From an uncultured Eubacteriales bacterium (GTDB taxonomy: Bacteria > Bacillota > Clostridia > Oscillospirales > Ruminococcaceae), in the NCBI GenBank assembly GCA_902493155.1, contig CABUOE010000018.1, positions 1 to 20,577 on the forward strand: a stretch of 20,577 bases of DNA, given 5' to 3'. The position numbers and the translations under genes are program-made. Under the pieces are notes generated by a model. The model made no database searches. It was not told the origin of the DNA and saw only the letters and a program-made list of their open reading frames with translations. How positions within the stretch are numbered: the stretch's first letter is position 1; each line of letters starts with the position of its first letter. This document shows, piece after piece, positions 1-8,684 of the stretch.

Positions 1-3000
1 CCTCGCTTGCATTGGAACATTTGCCCTTTTTGCCGATGATTTTTATTTCGTCTAAGAAGGTGTAAACATCCTCATCTGCCGGCACATCGAACTCCACCCG
101 GACATATCGGGCGTATGCCATCTGTGCGCCCTCATCTTTTGCACTAAAGCCGTCTCTTGCGCCGTTCCAGCCGAGTGCCTGTTTCCCGGTCTCGCCGGAA
201 GGAGCGGACGCATCCGCCAATTTAGTCCAATCCCTATCATTTTGGGACACCCAGAACGTTAAGTTCCGGGGTACCGTAACTTTTAAACCAGAATTCTCCA
301 TGGTATTGACGATTATGTCGGAAATGGAGTGGGCGGTACTCAAATCGAACTTGATGATAATGTGGTTATCGTACTGTGCCTTATGTTTTTTAAATCCAGT
401 CCAGTTTAGGTCGTAACGGCTGGCCCCCTGAGCGTATTTTCCATCGGTGAGCAGCCCTGGTGTGCTCCGATAATCCGCTGAACGGGACACGGTGTAGCTT
501 TCTCCCCGCACTAGATTGAAGGAAGGGCCTGCGTCGGGGTTAGTTTCATAGTCACCGTCCTCCAGTGCCTTTTCAAAGATCTCGATATCGTCGAGAAAAA
601 CCAGATCCTCCGCCTCAATGGTAAATCGGACGTAGCGGCCTGTTCCCTTTCCTGCAGAAGTGGAAAACCGCTTGACGCCTTCGCCTTCCCACCGGGTTTC
701 CTCCTGATAGAAATTACGCCAGTTGGTACCGTCGGAGGAGCATTCGATAAAAATTGATTTGGGATAGTCAACACTGAAGGTGCGGCTAGTGGACTTTAAG
801 AAACCGACCTGCATCTGCTCAAAGCTCTTTTCCGCCCCTAAATCGACTGTGATGGCTAAATTTCCGCCCTCGTCCGGCTGCGCATAACCGGCCCACTCAG
901 ATCCGGTATAAAGGTATCCGCCACGCTTGCCGTCGGTGAGAGTTTTTTCGCTTTGCCCATAGGATACCGCCCAGTTTGCGGTATAGTTCTGCCCCAAGGC
1001 AAGATTGTTTTTGTCTTTATATTCTTCGTCGACGCTGCCCACCGGAATGATGGTCTTTTCTTTCCGGACGATGATTTCATCCAGCAAAACAGTTGTATCC
1101 GCCGGGAACACCACTTTGACGTACCGACCGCGGACGGCAATCTCCGCCGCCTGCTGGCTCGTATAGACGATAGGATCTTCGATTTCCACTGGAGGAAGTA
1201 CATCCCGTCCAAAAAGCTCCCAAGAGGCGTTGTCATCCGAATAGTAAACGGCTACTTCTCCAGGGAGAAGGATATTTTTGCCGTTGTCACTGAGCATTCG
1301 GACGTCCACCTGCTCAAAATTCTGCGCTGTGTCTAAATCAATGACGATTTCATTGTCTTTGTCCGCTTTGGGGAAGCCCACCCAGGCAGAGGCCGCAGCG
1401 TCCACCGCCCCGATGCGACCGTCGGTCAGCTTGGAAGGAGGAACGGTGTCGGGATGGTCTGCGGAGGGTTCGGCACACTGATAGGAATGTCCTCGTGCTA
1501 AGTTATTCTGACTGTCGTCGGGGGAATCCTCTGACTTAGCCAGCAATTCGATTTCGTCCATGAACAGCCAGCCGGTTTTTCCAACGCTTACTTTTACATA
1601 GCGTGCCATCTCCGGTTCGCTGAGGGTACAGCGGAAATTACAGATGTACTCCGCCACGTCGTTGGCTGCAATGGCGCTGGACGCCACTGTTTCCCAGGTT
1701 TCTTTATCATTTGAGACATACAGCGTCACTGACTCAGGGAGCCGAATGGCGGGACCTGTGACCTGAAGGAAATTGAGCCGCAATTCTTCGAACTGCTTGA
1801 CCGTTCCCAGATCGAATACAAAATCTGCCGTTTTAAATCCGTCCGCATAAGCCGACCAGGCGCTTGCGTAGAAATTGTAATCTCCCTTGAGCCCGTCGGT
1901 CAGCTCGTTTCCGCTGTCGGGATAGGCCGCGTTAGGTACAGAGGACGCTTCATAGGACAGTCCATACAGCAAGTTGTTATTGGAGGACGTCCCCTCTACT
2001 AAATCGCCCGAAGTAGGTGCGCCCGTGCCCTTCCGAAATACCTGAATTTCATCTAGGAACACCCAAAATCCGTTTCCGCTGATGGTAAACCGCAAGTCGG
2101 TGGCGGTGATGTCAGCTCCGTATGCGGTGGAAAAAGCGTAGGTAGTCTTGGTGGCAGTGGCTTCTTTTACCTGAGGGCTTCCGGAATAAATCGTCCGCCA
2201 CGGGCCGTCACCGGTTTTGGCTTCGACGACCAGATAGGTGGGGAACTCAATAGCGCTGTCAGAATGCCGCAAAGCGCCGATCTGGATCTCCTGGAAAGAT
2301 TTTTCCTCTCCAAAGGAGAACGTGAGGTCAGCGGGCTTATTTTTCAGGTAGTAGCCGATTGCGCCGCTGTCAAACCACTGCTCAGCATATACGCCGTCTG
2401 TCAGGCCGGACCGGTTTACATCGGGGTGGTCGCCATGGAAATCACCCTGACCTTGGTTTGCGTCCCCGTCTTGGAGAGAGGTCACATAGGGAAGTCCCGT
2501 AATGAGGCTTACCGTTGTATCAGGGTCGATCACCTGTACAACACAGGTATTGCTTTCGGTCCGGTTTTCCATGTTGCTTCTCTGGTTGATCACAACCACT
2601 TTGTAAACGCCTGAGTCGGCGGAAGATGCTTTTGCAATCTCATAAGAGGGGCTGTTCGTCCCTACTGGCTCGCCGTTCCGGTACCACTGATATGAGAGCG
2701 TACCGCCGTCGCTTACTTCTGCCTGTATCGACAAAACAGCCGCCTGTCCCAAATCGAGGCTCTTTTGGGTCTCTAAGTTTTGGGTGAGTACCGGTTTCTG
2801 TGCCCGCTGTCCCGCAGGAGCCACATCCACATGGCAGACGGTGCTTTCCGCTGCGGATACACCCAATCCTAAGGTATTGGTGATCACTACTCTGTAGTCG
2901 CCGGTATCCGCTTCTGTAGCTCCATATATTGTGTAAATCCGGCTGTTTCCGCCGACTTTTTCATCTCCTTTGTACCAGGTGTACCGAAGTTCCCCGCCGT

Positions 3001-4222
3001 CGGAGACTCCCGCACGAATTTCCAGTTTTATGTCTTCTCCCACTTCGGCGAGAATTTCAGCAGAAAGGTCCTGGGTAATTATAGGTACCTCCGACTCGGT
3101 GATAGGGGGCGGATTGATGTTGGCTCCTGTGCCGTCCGCTTCCGCCAACGCCTCAATCTCGTCAATGAAAAGCCAGGCAAAATCTGAACTGCAGGTGATG
3201 TAAAACCGCAGCCCTTCAGCGGTAATACTTTCCCCGTCCGGAACCACATAGACGTAACGGAACCGGGCGTCGGAAGACGTGGGAAGTATTCCGTTATAAA
3301 GCTCCTGCCATTGTCCGTCGCTGTCCAGATATTCGATCAGGATAGCAGAAGGCAGATAAAGGTAGTTTCCTTGCTCCTGAAAAGCATCGAACTGAATCTG
3401 CTGAAAACTCTTCTCTTCGTCAAATTGGAAAGTTAAATCCACCCGCTTATCGGTGACTTCATCCAGCATAGGGGTGTGGAAACCCACTGTTGCCGGATCC
3501 CGCCAGTTGGCCGTCTTGGCAAACATGCCGTCGGTCAGGCGGGAGCGTCCTTCGTCCAGATGCTCCTCGTGGAAATCACCTGTTCCGAAATTGGCGCTGC
3601 CTTCCCGCAGAGAGGTGGTATATTTTACTCCACTCAGAATATTGTTCTCATTGGGTTCAATAGAAACTTCCCCCATGACAGTAATTTCCGAGAGGAAACA
3701 CCAGCTGGCTGCCGGAAAAGTCACTTTCACATAACGGCCTGTGATGGCCTCAGGGCTGGAATAGGTATAGTCGTACACGCTGTTTTCCGGCACATCTTCT
3801 GGTTTTAAGCCGGTATGTAACTCGGTAAAGCTATTCTGGTCTCTGGAAACTGAAAATGTAACATAATCGGGATAGGTGACGCCGCCTTCTCCTTCCAACG
3901 TCGTTACAGCGATTTCATAAAACTCCTGTACTTTGCCCAGGTCCACGGTAACCTCCACCGGTTCGGAATTGCCGATCCAACCGGCCCAACTGGCGTCGTA
4001 TATGGTGTTGCTGCCCTTTCGCCCGTCGGTGAGCTTTGACAAGTCGCTGTCGGGATAATCAGGATGTGCCAAAACGGAGCATTCATAGCTGCGCCCCAGC
4101 GCCAAATTGGTCAAGGCATCTTGTTCTTCCTTAGTGGTCAGCGCGCTGACCGGCAGACTTCCAAGGGCGCATACTGTCGCCACTATACCGCACAGCAACC
4201 CCTTCCATTTGATTCGAGTCAT
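1..4222 (-). CDS. Large secreted multi-module protein: seven F5/8C (discoidin)-like modules and two Ig-like domains, C-terminus off the window
   Basis: The frame is open from an ATG at 4222 to the left edge (1407 codons), so the 3' end is missing. A GGGAGGA ribosome site lies 11 nt upstream. Residues 1-27 are a signal peptide (charged start, hydrophobic core, VSA before the likely cut). Seven related modules of about 150-170 residues follow, at roughly 37-182, 191-360, 571-728, 747-893, 905-1054, 1071-1219 and 1234-1401. Most carry LTDG near the start, a V/I-DLG strand, RYVKV or a relative, and a closing FLDEI. Two Ig-like domains (about 373-467 and 476-565, with GDYRVVITN and GVYKVVVIN) sit between modules 2 and 3. 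Such modules normally bind glycans or cell surfaces, so this is probably an exported carbohydrate-binding or cell-surface protein. Similar modules precede DUF4855 domains in Bacilli, as I recall; any catalytic domain would lie beyond position 1. Confidence 0.88.
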   Translation of the reverse strand, partial: MTRIKWKGLLCGIVATVCALGSLPVSALTTKEEQDALTNLALGRSYECSVLAHPDYPDSDLSKLTDGRKGSNTIYDASWAGWIGNSEPVEVTVDLGKVQEFYEIAVTTLEGEGGVTYPDYVTFSVSRDQNSFTELHTGLKPEDVPENSVYDYTYSSPEAITGRYVKVTFPAASWCFLSEITVMGEVSIEPNENNILSGVKYTTSLREGSANFGTGDFHEEHLDEGRSRLTDGMFAKTANWRDPATVGFHTPMLDEVTDKRVDLTFQFDEEKSFQQIQFDAFQEQGNYLYLPSAILIEYLDSDGQWQELYNGILPTSSDARFRYVYVVPDGESITAEGLRFYITCSSDFAWLFIDEIEALAEADGTGANINPPPITESEVPIITQDLSAEILAEVGEDIKLEIRAGVSDGGELRYTWYKGDEKVGGNSRIYTIYGATEADTGDYRVVITNTLGLGVSAAESTVCHVDVAPAGQRAQKPVLTQNLETQKSLDLGQAAVLSIQAEVSDGGTLSYQWYRNGEPVGTNSPSYEIAKASSADSGVYKVVVINQRSNMENRTESNTCVVQVIDPDTTVSLITGLPYVTSLQDGDANQGQGDFHGDHPDVNRSGLTDGVYAEQWFDSGAIGYYLKNKPADLTFSFGEEKSFQEIQIGALRHSDSAIEFPTYLVVEAKTGDGPWRTIYSGSPQVKEATATKTTYAFSTAYGADITATDLRFTISGNGFWVFLDEIQVFRKGTGAPTSGDLVEGTSSNNNLLYGLSYEASSVPNAAYPDSGNELTDGLKGDYNFYASAWSAYADGFKTADFVFDLGTVKQFEELRLNFLQVTGPAIRLPESVTLYVSNDKETWETVASSAIAANDVAEYICNFRCTLSEPEMARYVKVSVGKTGWLFMDEIELLAKSEDSPDDSQNNLARGHSYQCAEPSADHPDTVPPSKLTDGRIGAVDAAASAWVGFPKADKDNEIVIDLDTAQNFEQVDVRMLSDNGKNILLPGEVAVYYSDDNASWELFGRDVLPPVEIEDPIVYTSQQAAEIAVRGRYVKVVFPADTTVLLDEIIVRKEKTIIPVGSVDEEYKDKNNLALGQNYTANWAVSYGQSEKTLTDGKRGGYLYTGSEWAGYAQPDEGGNLAITVDLGAEKSFEQMQVGFLKSTSRTFSVDYPKSIFIECSSDGTNWRNFYQEETRWEGEGVKRFSTSAGKGTGRYVRFTIEAEDLVFLDDIEIFEKALEDGDYETNPDAGPSFNLVRGESYTVSRSADYRSTPGLLTDGKYAQGASRYDLNWTGFKKHKAQYDNHIIIKFDLSTAHSISDIIVNTMENSGLKVTVPRNLTFWVSQNDRDWTKLADASAPSGETGKQALGWNGARDGFSAKDEGAQMAYARYVRVEFDVPADEDVYTFLDEIKIIGKKGKCSNASE

Positions 4223-4247
4223 AGTCTGTTTGTCCTCCCTCGCTCTT

Positions 4248-4302
4248 CTAATCACCATTACAATCAACAATTGCAACTGTAAAAGTGTGCAAAAACCTCC
4301 TT
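4248..4302 (-). other. Possible 14-codon leader ORF behind a perfect Shine-Dalgarno
   Basis: A perfect AAGGAGG (4302-4296) lies in the leader of the large gene, 74 nt before the true start, with no ATG close behind it. A TTG at 4292 opens a 14-codon frame (MHTFTVAIVDCNGD) that ends in TAG at 4248. The gap from ribosome site to TTG is only about 3 nt, so translation is doubtful. It could be a leader peptide or a relic start. Confidence 0.25.
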
Positions 4303-4318
4303 GTTTTTCTATGATTTT

Positions 4319-4346
4319 AGTATAACACACCCAAAGAATGATGCAA
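4319..4346 (-). promoter_or_regulatory. Sigma-A promoter of the large secreted protein
   Basis: Reading the minus strand, TTGCAT (4346-4341) is followed after 16 nt by TATACT (4324-4319), with a TG one base before the -10 (extended -10). Transcription would begin near 4312 and give a leader of about 90 nt before the ATG at 4222. Confidence 0.6.
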
Positions 4347-4532
4347 TATTCCTACCTCATCAGGTCAATTCTCATGTTGGATTTATCAATTTTAAACATA
4401 ACTTTTCCATTTCCTAACAAAAGCAGTTTTCAAAAAACGCCTTAAACTGAAATTTATTCTCATATAGGGCGGCTATTGTCCTCCATTTCCACATAATATA
4501 ATAAATATCTGTAAAAATCTTTTTGGGAATAT
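4347..4532. other. AT-rich intergenic stretch between divergent promoters
   Basis: This stretch lies between the minus-strand promoter at 4319-4346 and the plus-strand promoter that begins at 4533. I see no gene, RNA or convincing repeat in it. It is much richer in A+T than the flanking coding DNA, as expected for a divergent regulatory region. Confidence 0.5.
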
Positions 4533-4561
4533 TTGCTTCTTAATTGGTTTTATGGTAGAAT
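4533..4561 (+). promoter_or_regulatory. Sigma-A promoter of ydbS-ydbT
   Basis: TTGCTT (4533-4538), a 17-nt spacer and TAGAAT (4556-4561) fit the sigma-A consensus. The start point would be near 4568, about 40 nt before the ydbS ATG. The promoter occupies the DNA that an upstream-extended ydbS frame would use, which argues for the ATG at 4608. Confidence 0.6.
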
Positions 4562-4607
4562 AATCCCATATTGCAGCGGTCATGCTGCCAAAGAAAGGAG
4601 GAAGGAT

Positions 4608-5099
4608 ATGAAAGGCGGAATCTCTAAAAAAGCGTTGGCTGTCTGGGAAATCGGGCTTGCACTTCTGGCGGCCGTTTTAGTCGTCTTGGTACTTGTTATT
4701 TTTTATCCCCGCACCTGGATCTGGTACGCCTTGCTTTGGATCATCGGATTCGCCTACGTATTTTTTTCCTTCCTCTATCTGCCTCTGCTCCACCTGAGCT
4801 GTCAGTATGAAACCACCGACGAATATGTGGAATATCGGGGCGGCCTCGTCTTTCATTCCCGGAAACAGATGCTCCGCCGGTCGATTATGTACGTCACTTT
4901 GATCCGCACGCCGGTTTCCTACCTGCTCCGTACCCGCAGCATCGTCATAAACTCCATGGGCGGCCAGATGACCATTCCCTGGATTCCCTTAAAACAGGCC
5001 GAGCAGCTTTTAAACGATATCACCCCCCGGCATCCGGCTCAAAAGGGCCGGATTGTCCAAGAGAATCCTCCCGAAGAGAATCAGGAGATGCAGCCATGA
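4608..5099 (+). CDS. ydbS: YdbS-type membrane protein with bacterial PH domain (bPH2)
   Basis: A 163-aa membrane protein. The start is the ATG at 4608, because AAAGGAGGAAGGAT stands just upstream; a TTG start at 4533 would fall inside the promoter. Two hydrophobic segments (about residues 11-32 and 37-57) are followed by a bPH2/DUF304-like domain (about 60-150), including the RRSIMYVTL and TIPWIPL strands. The length matches B. subtilis YdbS (about 160 aa). The TGA overlaps the ATG of the next gene in ATGA, so the two are translationally coupled. In Bacillus the YdbS-YdbT pair is implicated in resistance to some antimicrobial peptides, as I recall. The biochemical role here is unknown; the family call is firm, the function is not. 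Confidence 0.8.
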   Translation: MKGGISKKALAVWEIGLALLAAVLVVLVLVIFYPRTWIWYALLWIIGFAYVFFSFLYLPLLHLSCQYETTDEYVEYRGGLVFHSRKQMLRRSIMYVTLIRTPVSYLLRTRSIVINSMGGQMTIPWIPLKQAEQLLNDITPRHPAQKGRIVQENPPEENQEMQP

Positions 5100-6532
5100 G
5101 TCAAATTTACCGGCAGCATCCCCTTTCTATCGTTCACGCTTTCTGGAAGTACATTTTCCTGTTGATTTTCCCGCTGCTTCGTTCGCTGGTGCTGGTGCGG
5201 CAAAGCTTTGTCTACTGGCTTTCCGGCGTTTGGTTTGATTTGCTGTTTTTATTTGCCATCGTCCTGTTTGGTTTTTTCCAGTGGTACTTCACAACCTTTA
5301 AAATTCAGGAAAAGGGTCTTTATTTCCGAAAAGGCATCTTCTTTCACTCGGAGCAGTACATTCCTTACGCCAACCTGTCGTCAGTGGGCATCGACAAGCC
5401 TTTTTATCTGCGTCCCTTCCGCATTGTCCGCTTAAAACTCGAAACTGACGCCGGCAAAAAGAACAGCCCCGACGCTAAAATGCTCCTTCACCGGGACGTG
5501 GCGGAGGAAATCGTCTCCCTTGCAACCATTTATCTCACCGACACGGGCACTGTCACCAAAAGCTACAAACCCCGGGCAGGCTATATCGCCATTTTGTCCC
5601 TCATCACTTCCAATACCCTGACCGGTGTGCTCTTTGCCTCCACCTTCATCACCCAGACCGGCAAAATTCTGGGGCAGTCGGCAGAGGACCAGCTGGTTTA
5701 CTACATGACCCGCATCGCCCAGATTGTGGCCTATAAGCTCCCGCCCGCCGCGGCCATTTTGGCCTGCGTGATTTTGGGTGGCTGGATCATCGGCTTTCTC
5801 ATCAACCTCATTAATCACTTAAACTTTTATACTGCCCGCAAAGGCGGGTGCCTTTATGCCCGGGCCGGCATCCTCGTCCAGCGGGAATACCACATGGCGG
5901 TGGACGAAATCAACTGCCTCACTCTGCGGCAGAGCTTTCTGACCAAAATACTGGGTTTTTACTCAGCCATGATTAGCTGCACCGGCTACGGCAAGGACAA
6001 AAATGAGCTTGCCGCCCTGCTCCCCGCCGTGGACAGCCAGGGGCTGCGGCAGAGCCTACACCTGATTCTCCCGGAAATTCAGCCCACTGCGCGGCAGTAT
6101 AAACCTCCCACCCGAACCATCACCCGGTTTCTCATTCCGCCCTGTACCACCTTACTCTGCACCCTGGCGGGCTTTCTGCTGCTTCATCACTTCTTTCCGG
6201 AATTTCACGAGCTGATCCTCTATCTGGGCATCATGGTGCACATTCCCATCTTCTGGTGGCTGTTTGTAAAGATCGTCGCTTTTTTCCACGTGGGCATCGG
6301 CATCCGCGGCGATGTGTACACCTTCCGCTCTACCTTTGCCTATGCGATCTACACGACAGTTGTCCACAAAAATAAAATCGCCCGGGTGGAGGTGCGCCAG
6401 TCCCTTTTCCAGAAGATGGCCAATTGCAGCGACGTCATCATTTACACCTATAACGAGAAAAAACATCGCCTGGTTGTTCAAAACGTCAGCCAGGACGGCG
6501 TGGAGGAATTTTTAAAGAGCCTGGCAATGTAA
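5096..6532 (+). CDS. ydbT: YdbT-type membrane protein with repeated PH (bPH2) domains
   Basis: A 478-aa polytopic membrane protein whose ATG overlaps the ydbS stop by 4 nt. Hydrophobic pairs lie at about residues 20-63, 160-182, 218-245 and 345-395. They separate three soluble bPH2-like segments (about 65-150, 245-325 and 400-478). The segments recur in pattern: QYIPYANLSSVGI, EYHMAVDEINCL and NKIARVEVRQSLFQ each precede a conserved strand. Length and architecture agree with B. subtilis YdbT (about 490 aa), and the neighbour is the expected partner. The two products probably act together at the cytoplasmic membrane, perhaps in envelope stress or peptide resistance. No catalytic motif is visible. 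Confidence 0.8.
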   Translation: MSQIYRQHPLSIVHAFWKYIFLLIFPLLRSLVLVRQSFVYWLSGVWFDLLFLFAIVLFGFFQWYFTTFKIQEKGLYFRKGIFFHSEQYIPYANLSSVGIDKPFYLRPFRIVRLKLETDAGKKNSPDAKMLLHRDVAEEIVSLATIYLTDTGTVTKSYKPRAGYIAILSLITSNTLTGVLFASTFITQTGKILGQSAEDQLVYYMTRIAQIVAYKLPPAAAILACVILGGWIIGFLINLINHLNFYTARKGGCLYARAGILVQREYHMAVDEINCLTLRQSFLTKILGFYSAMISCTGYGKDKNELAALLPAVDSQGLRQSLHLILPEIQPTARQYKPPTRTITRFLIPPCTTLLCTLAGFLLLHHFFPEFHELILYLGIMVHIPIFWWLFVKIVAFFHVGIGIRGDVYTFRSTFAYAIYTTVVHKNKIARVEVRQSLFQKMANCSDVIIYTYNEKKHRLVVQNVSQDGVEEFLKSLAM

Positions 6533-6555
6533 AAATTTTATTGCTATATAATATC

Positions 6556-6585
6556 AAAATCCCCGGCTTAAAACCGGGGATTTTT
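6556..6585. terminator. Bidirectional intrinsic terminator between ydbT and the ABC-F gene
   Basis: AAAATCCCCGG (6556-6566) pairs perfectly with CCGGGGATTTT (6574-6584) around a 7-nt loop. The T-run follows on the plus strand and a T-rich run follows on the minus strand. It lies between the convergent stops of ydbT (6532) and the ABC-F gene (6597) and can serve both. Confidence 0.9.
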
Positions 6586-6596
6586 ACGTTTATGGT

Positions 6597-8516
6597 TTAC
6601 TCGCTCAGTTCCACCCACAAATCGGTGCTGTCGCTGAGCTTTTGTTTCAGTTCTTCCAAAAGCGCGCACTCTTCCTGCATCTTCTGGTAGTCATTTTCAA
6701 AAATTTCAGGATGGAGTAGATGCTCTTCGATTTCAGCGATCTGTCCCTCCAACTCCTCCATTTTCTTTTCCAGCTCCCGGATTTTCGCCCGGCGCTGCGC
6801 GTCCTCCGCTCGCTGCTGTTTGGAGCGATAACCGCCTTGATTCCCGCTGGGAGCTGCCTTTTTCTCAGGGACTGTGGCCGCCTGCCTTTGTTGCTCCTTC
6901 TGCTGCTGTTTTTCGAGATAATAGTCGTAATTTCCCTTGAACACTTCCACGTGGTCGTCAAAAATCTCGATAATCCGGTCGGGTACCGCCTGCAAGAGAT
7001 ACCGGTCGTGAGAGACGAACAGCAGTGTTCCCTTGAAGTCTTTAAGCGCTTCCTCCAGTATTTCCTTGCTCCACAAATCCAGATGGTTCGTGGGCTCGTC
7101 AAGGATGAGGACGTTGCCCCGCTGCATCATGAGCAACGCGAAAGCGAGCTTTGCCCGCTCGCCGCCGCTTAGTACCCCCACTTTTTTATAGACGTTTTCG
7201 CCGGTGAGCAGCACCTGCCCCAAAATCTTGCGGATTTCGGTCTCGGTTTTTCTCGGATACCGGCTCCAAAGCTCTTCTAAAACGGTGTTATTGGGATTTA
7301 GCTGCTTGTTTTCCTGCTCAAAATAGGCGATTTTTACTTCCTGCCCCCAGCGATACTTTCCGGCGTCCAGCTTGAGTTGCCCCTGAATCGCCCGCAAAAG
7401 GGAGGTCTTGCCAATACCGTTTTCCCCGATAATGGCGATTTTGTCGCCCCGCTCGGCCACAAAGCTCAGGTTTTTGAACAGCTTTTTGCAACTCTCCCCC
7501 TCGCCGACGGTGAGAGCGGCATCGCTGACGCTGAGTACTTCCTTCACCGGGTCCCGGTCAAAATCAAACCGCAGGGAGATGCGTTTGTTAAACTCCTTGG
7601 GCCGCTCGATCATCTCCATCCGCTCCAGCTTTTTGACCCTCGACTTGGCGCTTTTGGAGGTGGTGGCCCGCACGATGTTCCGGGCGATATAGTCCTCTAA
7701 ATCGGCGATTTCCTCCTGCTGGGCCTCGTACTCTTTTTCCCAGCGGGCCATCATCTCGGCCTTGAGCACCTTGTATTTGCTGTAGTTTCCGGTAAAAATC
7801 CGCATGGACTGAAATTCGATCTCCCAGATTTCTTTGACGACCTTGTCGAGAAAATACCGGTCGTGGGAGACGACGATGATGGCGCCCTTGTAGGCGGCCA
7901 GATGATCCTCCAGCCAGCGGAGCGTCTTAAAATCCAGATGGTTCGTCGGCTCGTCGAGAATGAGAAGCTCCGGTTCGCTTAAAAGAAGCTTCGCCAGAGC
8001 GAGCCTCGTCTTTTCGCCGCCGCTTAAGGTGTCGATGACCGTTTCTGGATCCTTATCGGCAAAGCCCATGCCGTTTAGGACCGTCTGAATCTTCACCTCG
8101 ATGAGGTAGCCGTCATTCCCTTCAAAAAAGCTGAGCTTTTGGTCGTACTCCTTCGCCAACACCTGAAACTCTTCCGAGTCTTCTTTAGAGTCCGCCATAG
8201 CCAGGTGGATGTCGTCAAGCTCCTCTTTGGCCTTTAAAAGCGGCGCAAAAACCGAGCGCATTTCCTCTTTTATGGTGTTTCCGCTTTGAAGGCCGCTGTT
8301 CTGCTGAAGATACCCTATTTGAAGGCCCGATTTCCGAGAAATGATCCCCTTTTCGGTCTCCAGTTTTCCACAAATCATGTTGAGAAGAGTGGATTTTCCC
8401 GCTCCATTGGCCCCGATAAGGCCGATGCGGGAATTGTCCTGTACGTCTCCGTTGATTCCTGTCAGGACAGTGGTTCCCCCAAAGGAAATCTCCGCGTCCT
8501 GCAATGAAATGAGCAT
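6597..8516 (-). CDS. ABC-F family ATP-binding protein (YdiF-like)
   Basis: A 639-aa soluble protein with two ABC ATPase domains and no membrane segment, the hallmark of ABC-F translation factors. Domain 1 has Walker A GANGAGKS (35-42), signature LSGGEKTRLALAK and Walker B LLILDEPTNHLD. Domain 2 has GENGIGKT, LSGGERAKLAFAL and VLILDEPTNHLD. An inter-domain linker rich in K/E (about 240-330) and a C-terminal coiled coil (KIRELEKKMEELEGQIAEIE) are typical. The ATG at 8516 gives the usual family start; a GTG at 8561 would add 15 atypical residues and has no ribosome site. ABC-F proteins act in the ribosome E site to resolve stalled translation, and some confer antibiotic resistance. The sequence suggests the housekeeping YdiF/Uup-like group, but this cannot be settled by eye. 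Confidence 0.9.
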   Translation of the reverse strand: MLISLQDAEISFGGTTVLTGINGDVQDNSRIGLIGANGAGKSTLLNMICGKLETEKGIISRKSGLQIGYLQQNSGLQSGNTIKEEMRSVFAPLLKAKEELDDIHLAMADSKEDSEEFQVLAKEYDQKLSFFEGNDGYLIEVKIQTVLNGMGFADKDPETVIDTLSGGEKTRLALAKLLLSEPELLILDEPTNHLDFKTLRWLEDHLAAYKGAIIVVSHDRYFLDKVVKEIWEIEFQSMRIFTGNYSKYKVLKAEMMARWEKEYEAQQEEIADLEDYIARNIVRATTSKSAKSRVKKLERMEMIERPKEFNKRISLRFDFDRDPVKEVLSVSDAALTVGEGESCKKLFKNLSFVAERGDKIAIIGENGIGKTSLLRAIQGQLKLDAGKYRWGQEVKIAYFEQENKQLNPNNTVLEELWSRYPRKTETEIRKILGQVLLTGENVYKKVGVLSGGERAKLAFALLMMQRGNVLILDEPTNHLDLWSKEILEEALKDFKGTLLFVSHDRYLLQAVPDRIIEIFDDHVEVFKGNYDYYLEKQQQKEQQRQAATVPEKKAAPSGNQGGYRSKQQRAEDAQRRAKIRELEKKMEELEGQIAEIEEHLLHPEIFENDYQKMQEECALLEELKQKLSDSTDLWVELSE

Positions 8517-8684
8517 AATTCCTTGCCTTTCCGATGGGCCGCAAAGCCAAAAGCGTCCCACCTCTTATCCACACGGCAAAAAACAAGGCGGGCAAAGGTG
8601 GCGCCAAAACATGCGCCTGTTTCCGGGAAACGGCAAACGCCGTCCCCAAAAACTCCCTATTGCCCACCAAAATTTCTGCCGTTA
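8517..8684 (-). other. Leader region between nadC and the ABC-F gene with a GC-rich hairpin
   Basis: This 168-nt gap has no gene. On the minus strand, GACGGC-GTTT-GCCGTT and flanking G/C bases form a hairpin (8625-8647), followed by a GGCGC/GCGCC pair (8599-8616). Neither has a U-run, so neither is a convincing terminator. No clear promoter is visible; the ABC-F gene could be read through from nadBC. Confidence 0.3.

Noticed and set aside
953..1336. Plus-strand frame of 127 codons, and other plus-strand frames between 953 and 4325
   Set aside because: They are antisense shadows of the large secreted protein, whose frame is continuous and rich in domain motifs.
8517..8561. GTG start 15 codons upstream of the ABC-F ATG
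   Set aside because: No ribosome site, and the extra residues do not fit the family N-terminus.
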